Of a stretch of 64,000 nucleotides of DNA, positions 43,832-52,445 are shown in pieces. A program made the translations under genes and the position numbers. The notes below the pieces were generated by a model that was given only the letters and a program-made list of their open reading frames with translations, was not told where the DNA came from and made no database searches. Position 1 is the first letter of the stretch. Each line of letters opens with the position of its first letter. Source of the stretch: Jiangella asiatica (lineage in GTDB: Bacteria > Actinomycetota > Actinomycetes > Jiangellales > Jiangellaceae); NCBI RefSeq assembly GCF_004349065.1, contig NZ_SMKZ01000001.1:62001-126000 (forward strand), written 5' to 3'.

Positions 43832-46504
43832 ATGGCCGCAACTGCCACCGGTTCCCGCGAGGCCGCCCGTTTCGAGATGCCCGAGCGGCTCCGTGCCGAC
43901 GTGCGCCAGCTGGGCGACGCGCTCGGCCAGGTGCTGCGCGAATACGGCGGCAACGGGCTGCTCGCCGACGTCGAGCGGCTCCGCGAGCTGACCATCGCCT
44001 CGCACCACGAGGACCAGACCGTCGCCGACGACGCCGCCACGCAGGCCGAACAGCTGGTCGCGTCGTGGACGCTGGAGCGGGCCGACGAGGTCGCTCGCGC
44101 GTTCACCGTCTACTTCCACCTGGTCAACGCCGCCGAGGAGTATCACCGGGTCCGCTCGCTGCGCGCCGGCGACCGCGCCGACCACCCGTTGGCCGGCACC
44201 GTCGCCAAGGCCGTCGAGGACGTCGCCCGGCTGGCCGGGCAGGACAAGGCCAAACACCTGCTGGACGGGCTGGAGTTCCGCCCGGTGCTCACCGCGCACC
44301 CCACCGAGGCGCGCCGGCGTGCCATCGTCACCGCGATCCGGCGCATCGCGGGGCTGCTGGAGCGACGCGACGACCCCCGCCTCGGCGCGTCCGAGGACGC
44401 CGAGACGCACCGGATGCTGCTGGAGCAGATCGACGTGCTGTGGCGCACCGAGCCGCTGCGGGTCGACCGGCCCGGACCGCTCGACGAGGTCCGTACGGCC
44501 ATGTCCGCCTTCGACGACGTCCTGTTCCACGTCGTGCCGCAGGTGTACCGGCGGGCGGAGATGGCGCTGTCCGGCGGCGACGCGGCGGCCGGCACCGGTC
44601 CCGTCGCGGCCCCCCAGGTGCCGGCGTTCGTCCGGCTCGGCTCGTGGATCGGCGGCGACCGCGACGGCAACCCCAACGTCACCAGCGCCATCACCCGTCA
44701 GGCCATGGCCATCCAGTCCGACCACGTGCTGTCCGCGCTGGAGGCCGCCTGCACGCGGGTCGGGCGCGGGCTCACCCTCGATGCCGCCAACACTCCGGCC
44801 TCGCCCGAGGTGCGCCGCATGCTCGCCGACGCCGAGTCCGCCCAGCCCGACGCGTACACCGAGCTGGCCTCCCGCTCGCCGAACGAGCCGCACCGCATCG
44901 CGGTTCTCTACGCTGCGGCGCGCGTCGGTGCCACCCGCCGCCGCGACGCCGACCTGTCCTACGGCACGGCCGCCGAGCTGCTGGCCGACCTGCGTGCAGT
45001 GCAGGGGAGCCTGGCCGAGGCCGGCGCCGCCCGGCAGGCCTACGGCGAGCTGCAGGGCCTGATCTGGCAGGTCGAGTCGTTCGGCTTCCACCTGGCCGAG
45101 CTGGAGGTCCGCCAGCACAGCGCGGTGCACAAGGCCGCGCTGGACGAGATCGCCGCCGGCGGCGAGCTGTCCGAACGCACCGAGGAGGTGCTGGCGACCA
45201 TCCGGGTGATGGCGCAGATCCAGGCCCGCTTCGGCCCCGATGCCTGCCGCCGTTACGTCGTCTCGTTCACCCAGTCCGCCGACGACGTCGCCGCGGTGCA
45301 CGCGCTGGCCCGGCACGCGCTGGACGGCCGGCCGCTGGCGCTGGACGTCGTGCCGCTGTTCGAGACCGGGGCCGACCTCGCCGCCTGTGTCGACATCCTC
45401 GATGAGGTCGTCGAACTGCCACAGACCAAAGCCCGGCTCGACACCACCGGCCGGCGCCTGGAGGTCATGCTCGGGTACTCCGACTCCGCCAAGGACGTCG
45501 GCCCGGTCTCGGCGACGCTGGCGCTCTACGACGCGCAGGCCCGGCTCACCGCGTGGGCGCGCTCGCACGAGGTCACGCTGACCATGTTCCACGGCCGCGG
45601 CGGCGCGTTGGGCCGCGGCGGCGGGCCGGCCAACCGGGCCGTCCTGGCGCAGGCGCCGGGCTCCGTCGACGGCCGCTTCAAGCTCACCGAGCAGGGCGAG
45701 GTCATCTTCGCCCGGTACGGCGACCCCGCCATCGCCCGCCGGCACATCGAGCAGGTGGCCTCCGCCGTGCTGCTGGCCTCCACGCCGGCCGTGGAGGAGC
45801 GAGCCCGGGCCGCGGCCGTCGACTTCGCCTCGGTCGCGGCCATGCTGGACGAGGCCGCTCGCGAGGCCTACCACGCGCTCGTGCGCACCGACGGCTTCCC
45901 GGACTGGTTCGCCCGGGTCACCCCGCTGGAGGAGGTCGGCTCGCTGCCCATCGGCTCGCGACCGGCGCGGCGCGGGCTGACCGTGTCGTCGCTGGACGAC
46001 CTGCGCGCCATCCCGTGGGTGTTCTCGTGGTCGCAGACCCGCGTCACCCTGCCCGGCTGGTACGGCTTGGGCTCCGGGCTGGCCGCCGTCGGCGACCTGG
46101 AGCTGCTGCGCCGCGCGTACGCCGAGTGGCCGCTGTTCACCGTGATGATGGAGAACGCGGAGATGTCGCTGGCCAAGTCCGACCGGCGCATCGCCGCCCG
46201 GTACCTCGCGCTCGGCGACCGGCCGGAACTGACCGAACGCATTCTCGACGAGCACGCGCTCACCACGCGCTGGGTCCTCGACGTCACCGGGCACAGCCGA
46301 CTCCTGGAGGACCGCCACGTGCTGGGCCGGGCGGTCGCGCTGCGCAACCCCTACGTCGATGCGCTGTCGTACCTGCAGGTCCGGGCGCTGCGGGCGCTCC
46401 GGCGCGACGAGGTGGAGTCCGGCTCCGCTGCCGAAGCCGCCAACCGCCGGCTCCTGCAGATCAGCGTCAACGGCGTCGCCGCCGGCCTCCAGAACACCGG
46501 CTGA
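43832..46504 (+). CDS. ppc: Phosphoenolpyruvate carboxylase
   Basis: An 890-residue enzyme that carboxylates phosphoenolpyruvate to oxaloacetate. The catalytic His is in [15 protein letters not shown]; the second signature is [15 protein letters not shown]; the Gly-rich loop is [18 protein letters not shown]; the C-terminus ends in [11 protein letters not shown]. Length is normal. It starts 117 bp from the divergent carboxylase beta gene. Confidence 0.96.
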   Translation: MAATATGSREAARFEMPERLRADVRQLGDALGQVLREYGGNGLLADVERLRELTIASHHEDQTVADDAATQAEQLVASWTLERADEVARAFTVYFHLVNAAEEYHRVRSLRAGDRADHPLAGTVAKAVEDVARLAGQDKAKHLLDGLEFRPVLTAHPTEARRRAIVTAIRRIAGLLERRDDPRLGASEDAETHRMLLEQIDVLWRTEPLRVDRPGPLDEVRTAMSAFDDVLFHVVPQVYRRAEMALSGGDAAAGTGPVAAPQVPAFVRLGSWIGGDRDGNPNVTSAITRQAMAIQSDHVLSALEAACTRVGRGLTLDAANTPASPEVRRMLADAESAQPDAYTELASRSPNEPHRIAVLYAAARVGATRRRDADLSYGTAAELLADLRAVQGSLAEAGAARQAYGELQGLIWQVESFGFHLAELEVRQHSAVHKAALDEIAAGGELSERTEEVLATIRVMAQIQARFGPDACRRYVVSFTQSADDVAAVHALARHALDGRPLALDVVPLFETGADLAACVDILDEVVELPQTKARLDTTGRRLEVMLGYSDSAKDVGPVSATLALYDAQARLTAWARSHEVTLTMFHGRGGALGRGGGPANRAVLAQAPGSVDGRFKLTEQGEVIFARYGDPAIARRHIEQVASAVLLASTPAVEERARAAAVDFASVAAMLDEAAREAYHALVRTDGFPDWFARVTPLEEVGSLPIGSRPARRGLTVSSLDDLRAIPWVFSWSQTRVTLPGWYGLGSGLAAVGDLELLRRAYAEWPLFTVMMENAEMSLAKSDRRIAARYLALGDRPELTERILDEHALTTRWVLDVTGHSRLLEDRHVLGRAVALRNPYVDALSYLQVRALRALRRDEVESGSAAEAANRRLLQISVNGVAAGLQNTG

Positions 46505-46541
46505 GCCACCCGCCGCCGTGGATGCTCCTGCCCACTCCCGT

Positions 46542-46627
46542 AATGATCACGTTCAGCACGAGATCTCGTGTCGCACCATGCTTGTAAGGGTGGTGCGACA
46601 CGAGATCTCGTGCTGAACGTGATCATT
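46542..46627. repeat. Perfect palindrome with 37-bp arms
   Basis: The left arm (46542-46578) begins AATGATCACGTTCAGCACG and is repeated exactly in inverted form at 46591-46627, with a 12-base loop. Each arm itself contains the 14-bp palindrome CACGAGATCTCGTG. It fills most of the space between ppc and birA, both on the plus strand; the birA ribosome binding site starts about 10 bp later. A degenerate relative is at 28.7 kb. Confidence 0.85.
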
Positions 46628-46653
46628 CCGACGGCGGGAGAAAGGCTGGTGCG

Positions 46654-47409
46654 GTGACGGTGTGGGACGTGCGGTGGGTCGCGACGACGGGGTCGACGAA
46701 CGCTGACGTCGCCGCCGGGGCCCGGGACGGCGCGGCCGAGGGCTTCGTCGTCGTCGCCGATCACCAGAGTGCGGGGCGCGGCCGGCTCGACCGGCGGTGG
46801 GAGGCCCCTCCGGGCACGTCGCTGGCGATGTCGTTCCTGCTCCGGCCGGACGACGTACCCGGCGCGCGATGGCCGTGGCTGCCGCTGCTGGCCGGTGTCG
46901 CGGTGACCGAGGCGGTCGAACGTGCCGCCGGCGCGTCCGCGGTGCTCAAATGGCCCAACGACGTGCTCCTGGCCGCCGGCGCGGGGGACGTCGTCGGGAA
47001 GCTGGCCGGCATCCTGACCGAGCGGGTCGAGACGGAGCGCGGGCCGGCTGCCGTCGTCGGGATCGGGCTCAACGTGTCGCAGACTCCGGAGCAGCTGCCG
47101 CCGGGTGCGGCGTCGCTGGCGGCCACCGGGGTCGAGCCGACCGCGCTGTTCGACGCCGTCGCCGACCGGTTGGCCGCGTGGTACGGGTCCTGGCGGGCCG
47201 CCGGGGGTGACCTGATGCCGTCGTTGGCGGCCGCCTACCGGGACCGCTGCGACACCATCGGACGGGAGGTCCGCGCCGAGCTGCCCGACGGTGCCGCCGT
47301 CGACGGCCGCGCCACGGGTGTCGACGACTCCGGGCGGCTGGTGGTCGACACGGGCGCCGGGACGGTCGTCGTCGGAGCCGGCGACGTCGTGCATCTGCGG
47401 CCTCGGTGA
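46654..47409 (+). CDS. birA: Biotin--[acetyl-CoA carboxylase] ligase
   Basis: A 251-residue enzyme that activates biotin with ATP and attaches it to the Lys of the carrier domain on the alpha subunit. Seen: TGSTNADVAAGARDG, DHQSAGRGRLDRRW (the GRGRxxxxW adenylate motif), LKWPNDVLLA with the catalytic Lys, and KLAGILTERVE. There is no N-terminal DNA-binding domain, so it is the monofunctional type. The GTG start has GGGAGAAAGG upstream. Confidence 0.94.
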   Translation: MTVWDVRWVATTGSTNADVAAGARDGAAEGFVVVADHQSAGRGRLDRRWEAPPGTSLAMSFLLRPDDVPGARWPWLPLLAGVAVTEAVERAAGASAVLKWPNDVLLAAGAGDVVGKLAGILTERVETERGPAAVVGIGLNVSQTPEQLPPGAASLAATGVEPTALFDAVADRLAAWYGSWRAAGGDLMPSLAAAYRDRCDTIGREVRAELPDGAAVDGRATGVDDSGRLVVDTGAGTVVVGAGDVVHLRPR

Positions 47410-47455
47410 GTGTGGCGGTTCACCTGCGGTGCCGCGACGTGCCAGGATTCACGGC

Positions 47456-47965
47456 ATGGGCTTTTCCGACAAGCACCTGAGCGACGACGAGCAGGTGATC
47501 TTCCACCTGCACACGCATATCAAGGCGCTCATCGTCCCGGTCCTCGTGCTGCTGGTGCTGGCCGCCGGCGTGGGCTTCGGCCTGGGCGCGCTACCCGACG
47601 ATGAGCTGATCGGCACCATCGGCCGCTGGGCCCTGGTGATCGTCGGCGTCGTGGTGCTCTTCGTGTGGGTGATCTGGCCGTTCCTCACCTGGCTGACCAC
47701 CACCTACACCATCACCAGCGAGCGGCTCGTCACCCGCAAGGGCATCATCACGCGCACCGGGCGCGACATCCCGCTGCGAGTGATCAACGATGTCGCCTAC
47801 GAGATGCAGCTCAACGACCGCGTCCTGCGGTGCGGCACGCTGGTGGTCTCCGCCGCCAGCGAGCAGGGGCAGGTCCGACTCGATGACGTCCCCCGGGTCC
47901 AGCAGGTTCAGCTGAAGCTGAGCGAGCTCGTGCGCGAGGCGCACGACGAGGACGAGCGCGCGTGA
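47456..47965 (+). CDS. PH-domain membrane protein
   Basis: A 169-residue protein with two helices (about 21-45 and 55-80), then a bacterial PH domain (TTTYTITSERLVTRKGIITR, PLRVINDVAYEMQLNDRVL, GTLVVSAAS). The family (YdbS-like, M. tuberculosis Rv3278c) has no proven role. It sits behind birA, as in M. tuberculosis, and overlaps the cyclase gene by 4 bp (GTGA). Confidence 0.88.
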   Translation: MGFSDKHLSDDEQVIFHLHTHIKALIVPVLVLLVLAAGVGFGLGALPDDELIGTIGRWALVIVGVVVLFVWVIWPFLTWLTTTYTITSERLVTRKGIITRTGRDIPLRVINDVAYEMQLNDRVLRCGTLVVSAASEQGQVRLDDVPRVQQVQLKLSELVREAHDEDERA

Positions 47966-48981
47966 CCCTGCCGCCCGAGCCGACACGGCGGCCTACCGCC
48001 GACGAGCTGGAGCGGCTGCTGCTGGGCGCGTCCCGGCGCTACACGCGTGAGCAGATCGCCGAAGGCGCCGGCCTCACCGTCGAGGAGGCACTGCGGTACT
48101 GGCGGGCCCTCGGCTTCCCCGACGTCGGCGAGGAGCAGGCGTTCACCGTCTGGGACCTGGAGGCGCTGCGCGGCGTCACCGACCTCGTGCGCGACGACGT
48201 GGTCGACGAGGCCACGGCGGTTCAGATGGTGCGGGCGCTGGGGCGGATGACCGGCCGTCTGGCCGAGTGGCACGTCGAGACTCTCGCCGAGATCATCGAG
48301 GAGAACGAGGCGTCCGGCCGCGGCACCGGCAGCCGGCTGACGTCGGCGTACCTGGTCGCGCAGAAGCTGCTGCCGGAGTTCGAGAGGCTGCTCATCTACG
48401 CGTGGCGGCGCAAGCTTGCCGCGTCGGTGAACCGGCTGGTCGCGATCGGGCGCATCGGTGAGGCGCCGCTGCTGGCCGCGCCGGCGTCGGTGGGCTTCGC
48501 CGACCTGGTGTCGTTCACCCGGCTGTCACGCGGGCTCAGCGTCGAGGCGCTGGGCGAGCTGGTCGAGCGGTTCGAGGCCACCACCAACGACGTCATCTTC
48601 GGCACCGGCGGCCGGGTGATCAAGACGCTCGGCGACGAGGTCGTGTTCACCGCCGACGATCCCAAGACCGCGGCGGCCATCGCCTGCCGGCTGGTGGCCG
48701 AGATCGGCGAGGACACTACCCTGCCCGACATCCGGGTCGGCATCGCGACCGGCCCGGTGGTGGCCCGGCTCGGCGACGTGTTCGGCACACCCACCAACCT
48801 CGCGGCCCGGCTGACCGCGCTGGCCGAGCGCAACACCGTGATGGTCGACGACGTGACGGCGAAGGAGCTGGCCGACGTGGGCGACTTCGCGCTGCGCGCC
48901 CTCCCGCCGACGACGGTGCGCGGCCTGGGCATCGTCAACGCGTTCACCGTGACGGTGCGGCGCGAGCCGACGGCGCCGTGA
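47962..48981 (+). CDS. Class III adenylate cyclase with N-terminal regulatory domain
   Basis: A 339-residue soluble cyclase making cAMP from ATP. Residues 1-160 are a helical regulatory domain like that of mycobacterial Rv1264 (TREQIAEGAGLTVEEALRYW). The catalytic domain begins at VGFADLVSFTRLS with the first metal Asp; GRVIKTLGDEVVFTA gives the adenine-specifying Lys and the second Asp; TNLAARLTAL gives the transition-state Asn and Arg. All residues for activity are present. GTG start overlaps the PH-domain gene. Confidence 0.92.
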   Translation: MTLPPEPTRRPTADELERLLLGASRRYTREQIAEGAGLTVEEALRYWRALGFPDVGEEQAFTVWDLEALRGVTDLVRDDVVDEATAVQMVRALGRMTGRLAEWHVETLAEIIEENEASGRGTGSRLTSAYLVAQKLLPEFERLLIYAWRRKLAASVNRLVAIGRIGEAPLLAAPASVGFADLVSFTRLSRGLSVEALGELVERFEATTNDVIFGTGGRVIKTLGDEVVFTADDPKTAAAIACRLVAEIGEDTTLPDIRVGIATGPVVARLGDVFGTPTNLAARLTALAERNTVMVDDVTAKELADVGDFALRALPPTTVRGLGIVNAFTVTVRREPTAP

Positions 48982-48988
48982 GGCCGTC

Positions 48989-49240
48989 GTGACGGTCGAG
49001 CATCGGGTTGCCGCCGGGGTGCTCGTGCGCGGTGGACGCGGTGCGCCGCGACTGCCGAGGAACAACTCGGCGTTCAGGTCACCCGGCGGCACCGGACCCC
49101 GCGCAACCTCGCCCCGGAGGAGCACGACGACGTGCGCTGGTTCAGCCTCGACGAGGCCCTGGCCCTGACGCTGCCCGATCCGCGCTACCCCGACCTGCTG
49201 CGGCGGGTCCTGCTGCCGGGACCGGCCGGCGGCTGGTGGC
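48989..49240 (+). pseudogene. NUDIX hydrolase relic with internal deletion
   Basis: A GTG at 48989 opens a NUDIX-like N-terminus (VTVEHRVAAGVLVRGGR). After about 17 codons the frame changes and only the part after the NUDIX box remains: AEEQLGVQVTRRHRTPRN, then HDDVRWFSLDEALALTLPDP and LLRRVLLPG. The middle, with the catalytic box, is gone, so it cannot be active. The downstream frame happens to stay open into the next gene. It explains most of the 393-bp stretch before the nucleotidyltransferase; a palindrome fills the rest. Confidence 0.7.
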
Positions 49241-49269
49241 GCCTCGGGGTCGACGTTTTCGGTCCGCTT

Positions 49270-49326
49270 TCGGACTGGTCGCATATACGCCCCGGGCGAG
49301 GTGGTGCGTACATGCGACCAGTTCGA
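49270..49326. repeat. Intergenic palindrome before the nucleotidyltransferase gene
   Basis: The 24-base arms (left 49270-49293, right 49303-49326) share the core ACTGGTCGCAT and pair at 21 positions, plus one G-U pair in RNA, with a 9-base loop. It ends 48 bp before the next start codon. It lacks the TGATC ends of the other palindromes. Confidence 0.7.
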
Positions 49327-49374
49327 AGGGAGCCGCTGGGCATCTCCCAGCCGGTGCCGTGTAGCGTCCGCGGC

Positions 49375-50082
49375 ATGATGAGCGCAGCGCCGGTGCGCCA
49401 GGCCGTGATCCTCGCCGGTGGGCAGGGTTCGCGCCTCAAGCCGTACACCGACACCGTCCCCAAGGTGATGATCGAGATCGCCGGTCGGTGCATCATCGAC
49501 CATCAGCTGGAATGGCTCGCCGAGGCCGGCGTCACCGACGTCGTCGTCTCCGCCGGCCACCTGAGCGACGTCCTGGTGTCGCACCTGGACTCCCGGGAGC
49601 AGCCGGTGCGCCTCCAGTCGGTCATCGAGGACGAGCCGCTGGGCCGCGGCGGCGGGCTCAAGTACGCCGGCAAGCACCTGCCGCACCCGGACCAGAGCTG
49701 GTACGCGCTCAACGGCGACATCTGGACCCGCTTCGACCTCGGGGCGATGGCCGCCTACAACGCCGAGCGCCAGGCCGTCGCCACCATCGGACTGGCCCGG
49801 CCGCGGATGCCCTGGGGCGTGGTCGAGCTGGACGAGCTGGGCCGGGTCACCGACTTCGTCGAGTCTCCGCCGTCTCCGTACTCGATCAACGGCGGTATCT
49901 ACGTGTTCGCGCCGGAGATCCTCGACCTGTTGCCCGACGTCGGCGACCACGAGCGCACCACGTTCCCGTCGCTGGCCAAGCAACGCCGGCTGGCCGGCTT
50001 CCCGATCGAGGGCTACTGGCGCGCCATCGACACCGCGAAGGACATCGCCGAGGCCGCCAGGGAGTTCGCCGCCGGCCGATAG
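49375..50082 (+). CDS. NDP-sugar pyrophosphorylase family nucleotidyltransferase
   Basis: A 235-residue enzyme joining an NTP and a sugar 1-phosphate. The NTP site is AVILAGGQGSRLKPYTDTVP followed by KVMIEIAGRCI; LNGDIWTRFDLGAM holds the metal Asp; PYSINGGIYVF and PIEGYWRAIDTAKDIAEA complete the fold. The length fits the short mannose/glucose 1-phosphate guanylyl/uridylyltransferase group without the beta-helix domain. ATG at 49375 or the next codon at 49378 are both possible. Confidence 0.9.
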   Translation: MMSAAPVRQAVILAGGQGSRLKPYTDTVPKVMIEIAGRCIIDHQLEWLAEAGVTDVVVSAGHLSDVLVSHLDSREQPVRLQSVIEDEPLGRGGGLKYAGKHLPHPDQSWYALNGDIWTRFDLGAMAAYNAERQAVATIGLARPRMPWGVVELDELGRVTDFVESPPSPYSINGGIYVFAPEILDLLPDVGDHERTTFPSLAKQRRLAGFPIEGYWRAIDTAKDIAEAAREFAAGR

Positions 50083-50092
50083 GGTCAGCCGC

Positions 50093-50878
50093 ATGAGCAG
50101 TGTGACGATCAACCGGCCCGACGGCGTACCTGGTGTAACAGAGCTGGTGCTCGACCGCCCCGAGGCGCTCAACGCCATCTCCACCGAGCACGCGCGGGCC
50201 ATCGTCGCCGCGACCGCCGAGGTCGCGGCCGACCCCGCGGTGCGCGTGATCGTGCTGTCGTCGTCGGCCGAGCGAGCTTTTTGCGTCGGCGCCGACCTCA
50301 AGGAGCGCAAGACCATCGACGACGACGGGTTGCGGCGCCAGCGCCTGGTCTTCCGGGCCGCGTTCACCGGCGTCCTGGAGCTGCCGGTGCCGACCGTCGC
50401 GGCGGTGCACGGCCACGCCCTCGGCGGTGGGCTGGAGCTGGCGCTGGGCTGCGACCTGATCGTCGCCGACGAGACCGCCGTGCTCGGGCTCCCGGAGGTG
50501 ACGGTCGGCCTGGTCCCCGGTGGCGGCGGCACGCAGCTGCTGCCGCGGCGCCTGGGCTGGAACCGAGCCGCCGATCTGATCTTCACCGGCCGCCGGGTCG
50601 ACGCCGCCGAAGCGCATCGCCTGGGACTGGTCGACCGGGTAGTCCCCGCCGGTCAGGACCGGGCCGCCGCGCTGGAGCTGGCCGCGTCGATCGCCGCGAA
50701 CTCCCCGGTGGGGGTCCGCAACGCCAAGCAGGCGATGCGGCACGGCCTGGACGCGTCGCTGCGGTCGGGGCTGGACATCGAGGACGCCGCCTGGCGCGCC
50801 ACCGCGTTCAGCGGGGATAGAAATGAAGGTGTGGCGGCGTTCAACGAGAAGCGGCGTCCCGATTGGCCAGGTGAGTGA
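50093..50878 (+). CDS. Enoyl-CoA hydratase family enzyme
   Basis: A 261-residue crotonase-fold enzyme adding water to an enoyl-CoA. The oxyanion hole is AFCVGADLKERK and HGHALGGGLELALGCDLIVA; the catalytic Glu positions are in GLPEVTVGLVPGGGGTQLLPR. Coupling by 4-bp overlap to HMG-CoA lyase suggests 3-methylglutaconyl-CoA as substrate; this is inferred from context. Confidence 0.9.
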   Translation: MSSVTINRPDGVPGVTELVLDRPEALNAISTEHARAIVAATAEVAADPAVRVIVLSSSAERAFCVGADLKERKTIDDDGLRRQRLVFRAAFTGVLELPVPTVAAVHGHALGGGLELALGCDLIVADETAVLGLPEVTVGLVPGGGGTQLLPRRLGWNRAADLIFTGRRVDAAEAHRLGLVDRVVPAGQDRAAALELAASIAANSPVGVRNAKQAMRHGLDASLRSGLDIEDAAWRATAFSGDRNEGVAAFNEKRRPDWPGE

Positions 50879-51792
50879 CGGTGGCGTTCCCCCAGAGTGT
50901 GAGCGTGCGCGAGGTCGGCCCACGCGACGGCCTGCAGAACGAGGACCCCATCTCGACGACGGCCAAGGTCGAGCTGATCGACGCGCTGTCCCGGACCGGG
51001 GTGCGGCGCATCGAGGCGGTGTCGTTCGTGCACCCGAAGGCGATCCCGCAGATGGCCGACGCCGACGACGTGTGGTCGCGGGTCCGCCGCGACCCCCGGG
51101 TCCGCTACTCAGCGCTGGTGCCGAACCTGCGTGGTGCGCAGCGGGCGCTGGCCGCCGGCTTCACCGAGCTCGAGGTGGTCGTCTCCGCCTCCGACACGCA
51201 CAACCGCAAGAACATCAACCGCTCCACCGAGGAGTCGCTGGCTGAGCTGCCGGAGCTGGCGCGGCTGGTCCACGACGGCGGCGGCACCCTGCAGCTCATC
51301 GTCTCCACCGCCTGGGGCTGCCCGTACGAGGGCGACGTGCCGGTCGAGCGCGTGCTGTGGGCGGTCGGGCAGGGCGTGGCGGCCGGCGTCGACTCGCTGG
51401 CCTTCGGCGACACGACGGGCATGGCGACGCCCACCCGCGTCACCCACCTGGTCGGCGACACCCGCTCGGCTCATCCGGCCGTGCCGCTCGGGCTGCACTT
51501 CCACAACACCCGCGGCACCGGCCTGGCCAACGTCTACGCCGCGCTGCAGTTGGGCGTGGACGACTTCGACGCCTCGGTCGGCGGCCTGGGCGGCTGCCCG
51601 TACGCCCCGGGCGCCTCGGGCAACATCGCCACCGAGGAGCTGGTGTACATGCTCGAGGACATGGGCATCGACACCGGGGTGGACCTGGACGCCCTGCTCG
51701 CGGTGGCCGGCCTGGCCGAGCAGTTGGTCGGGCGGAAGCTGGACTCTCAGGTGCTGCGGGCCGGACCGCGTACCCGCACCGCGGCGAGCTGA
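50875..51792 (+). CDS. Hydroxymethylglutaryl-CoA lyase
   Basis: A 305-residue TIM-barrel enzyme splitting HMG-CoA to acetyl-CoA and acetoacetate, the last step of leucine degradation. REVGPRDGLQNE gives the metal Asp and catalytic Arg, VSASDTHNRKNINRSTEESL and STAWGCPYEGDV the core, LGLHFHNTRGTGLANVYAAL the metal-binding HxH, and GGLGGCPYAPGASGN the catalytic Cys loop. The GTG start overlaps the hydratase stop (GTGA). Confidence 0.94.
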   Translation: MTVAFPQSVSVREVGPRDGLQNEDPISTTAKVELIDALSRTGVRRIEAVSFVHPKAIPQMADADDVWSRVRRDPRVRYSALVPNLRGAQRALAAGFTELEVVVSASDTHNRKNINRSTEESLAELPELARLVHDGGGTLQLIVSTAWGCPYEGDVPVERVLWAVGQGVAAGVDSLAFGDTTGMATPTRVTHLVGDTRSAHPAVPLGLHFHNTRGTGLANVYAALQLGVDDFDASVGGLGGCPYAPGASGNIATEELVYMLEDMGIDTGVDLDALLAVAGLAEQLVGRKLDSQVLRAGPRTRTAAS

Positions 51793-51804
51793 GCCGCCGC
51801 CGGC

Positions 51805-51842
51805 GTCAGGTGGCCTGCTGGGCCGGTCAGGTGGTCTGCTGG
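51805..51842. repeat. 17-bp tandem duplication at the end of the GtrA gene
   Basis: GTCAGGTGGCCTGCTGG (51805-51821) and GTCAGGTGGTCTGCTGG (51826-51842) differ at one base and have a 21-bp period. The inner copy encodes the last codons and stop of the GtrA gene; the outer copy repeats them downstream. Confidence 0.6.
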
Positions 51843-52357
51843 ATCGCCGGGAAGACCCAGGTGCGGTACGACCAGAACCGGAACAGCGTGCCCAGCAGCA
51901 GCCCCACGACGTTGGCCGCGATGTTGTCGGCCAGCGGCCCGGACAGCCCCAGCACGTACCGCGAGAACCCGAGACAGGCCAGCGCGATGCCCAGCCCGAC
52001 GCCGTTGAGGACGAAGAACAGCGCGTACTCGCGGGCGACGCCGGTGCGGGCCCGGTGCCGGAACGTCCAGAGACGGTTGCCGGTGTACGTGACGCCGGTG
52101 GCGGCCACGACCGCGATGGTCTTCGCCCATAGCGGGGAGTCGTGCAGCGGCCCGACGCCGTCGTCGCCGGCGAACAGCAGCGCGTTGAAGATCAGGAGGT
52201 CCACGACGAAGCCGATGCCGCCGACGGTGGCGAACTTGGTGGCCTCGCGGATCAGGTGGTGCAGCCCATACCAGACACGAGTCGCCGCACCCAGCAGGCG
52301 CGGGGTGCGGCGCGGAGGCGGCGCGGTATCGAGCACGCGCCCAGGGTAGCGGCACAC
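51827..52357 (-). CDS. GtrA-family membrane protein
   Basis: A 176-residue protein with four helices, of the GtrA group thought to flip polyprenyl-linked sugars or help wall glycosylation. KFATVGGIGFVVDLLIFNAL, TGVTYTGNRLWTFRHR, ALFFVLNGVGLGIALACLGF and FRFWSYRTWVF are the typical elements. A GTG at 52336 would shorten the N-terminus by seven residues and is equally possible. It is divergent from purK, as Rv3277 is in M. tuberculosis. Confidence 0.88.
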   Translation of the reverse strand: MCRYPGRVLDTAPPPRRTPRLLGAATRVWYGLHHLIREATKFATVGGIGFVVDLLIFNALLFAGDDGVGPLHDSPLWAKTIAVVAATGVTYTGNRLWTFRHRARTGVAREYALFFVLNGVGLGIALACLGFSRYVLGLSGPLADNIAANVVGLLLGTLFRFWSYRTWVFPAIQQTT

Positions 52358-52445
52358 CGCCCGAAACGCCGCATCCTGACCTGTTCGCCCTGTTCAGAGC
52401 GGCCCGACGATGCGGCGTCGGGGCCGCGCTGTACGCTCGTGGCCC

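Noticed and set aside
43715-46318. Open minus-strand frame continuing the carboxylase beta gene upstream for about 868 codons
   Set aside because: It is antisense to ppc, has no family-like sequence and reflects GC-rich codon bias. The beta subunit has a clear ATG and ribosome binding site at 43714.
49132-49374. N-terminal extension of the nucleotidyltransferase through the NUDIX relic and palindrome
   Set aside because: The sugar nucleotidyltransferase fold begins right after the ATG at 49375, and the upstream part is NUDIX-like.
52366-52418. Inverted repeat ACGCCGCATC/GATGCGGCGT between GtrA and purK
   Set aside because: The arms are perfect over 10 bp, but the 33-base gap makes either a hairpin or a single operator uncertain. 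No regulator is linked.
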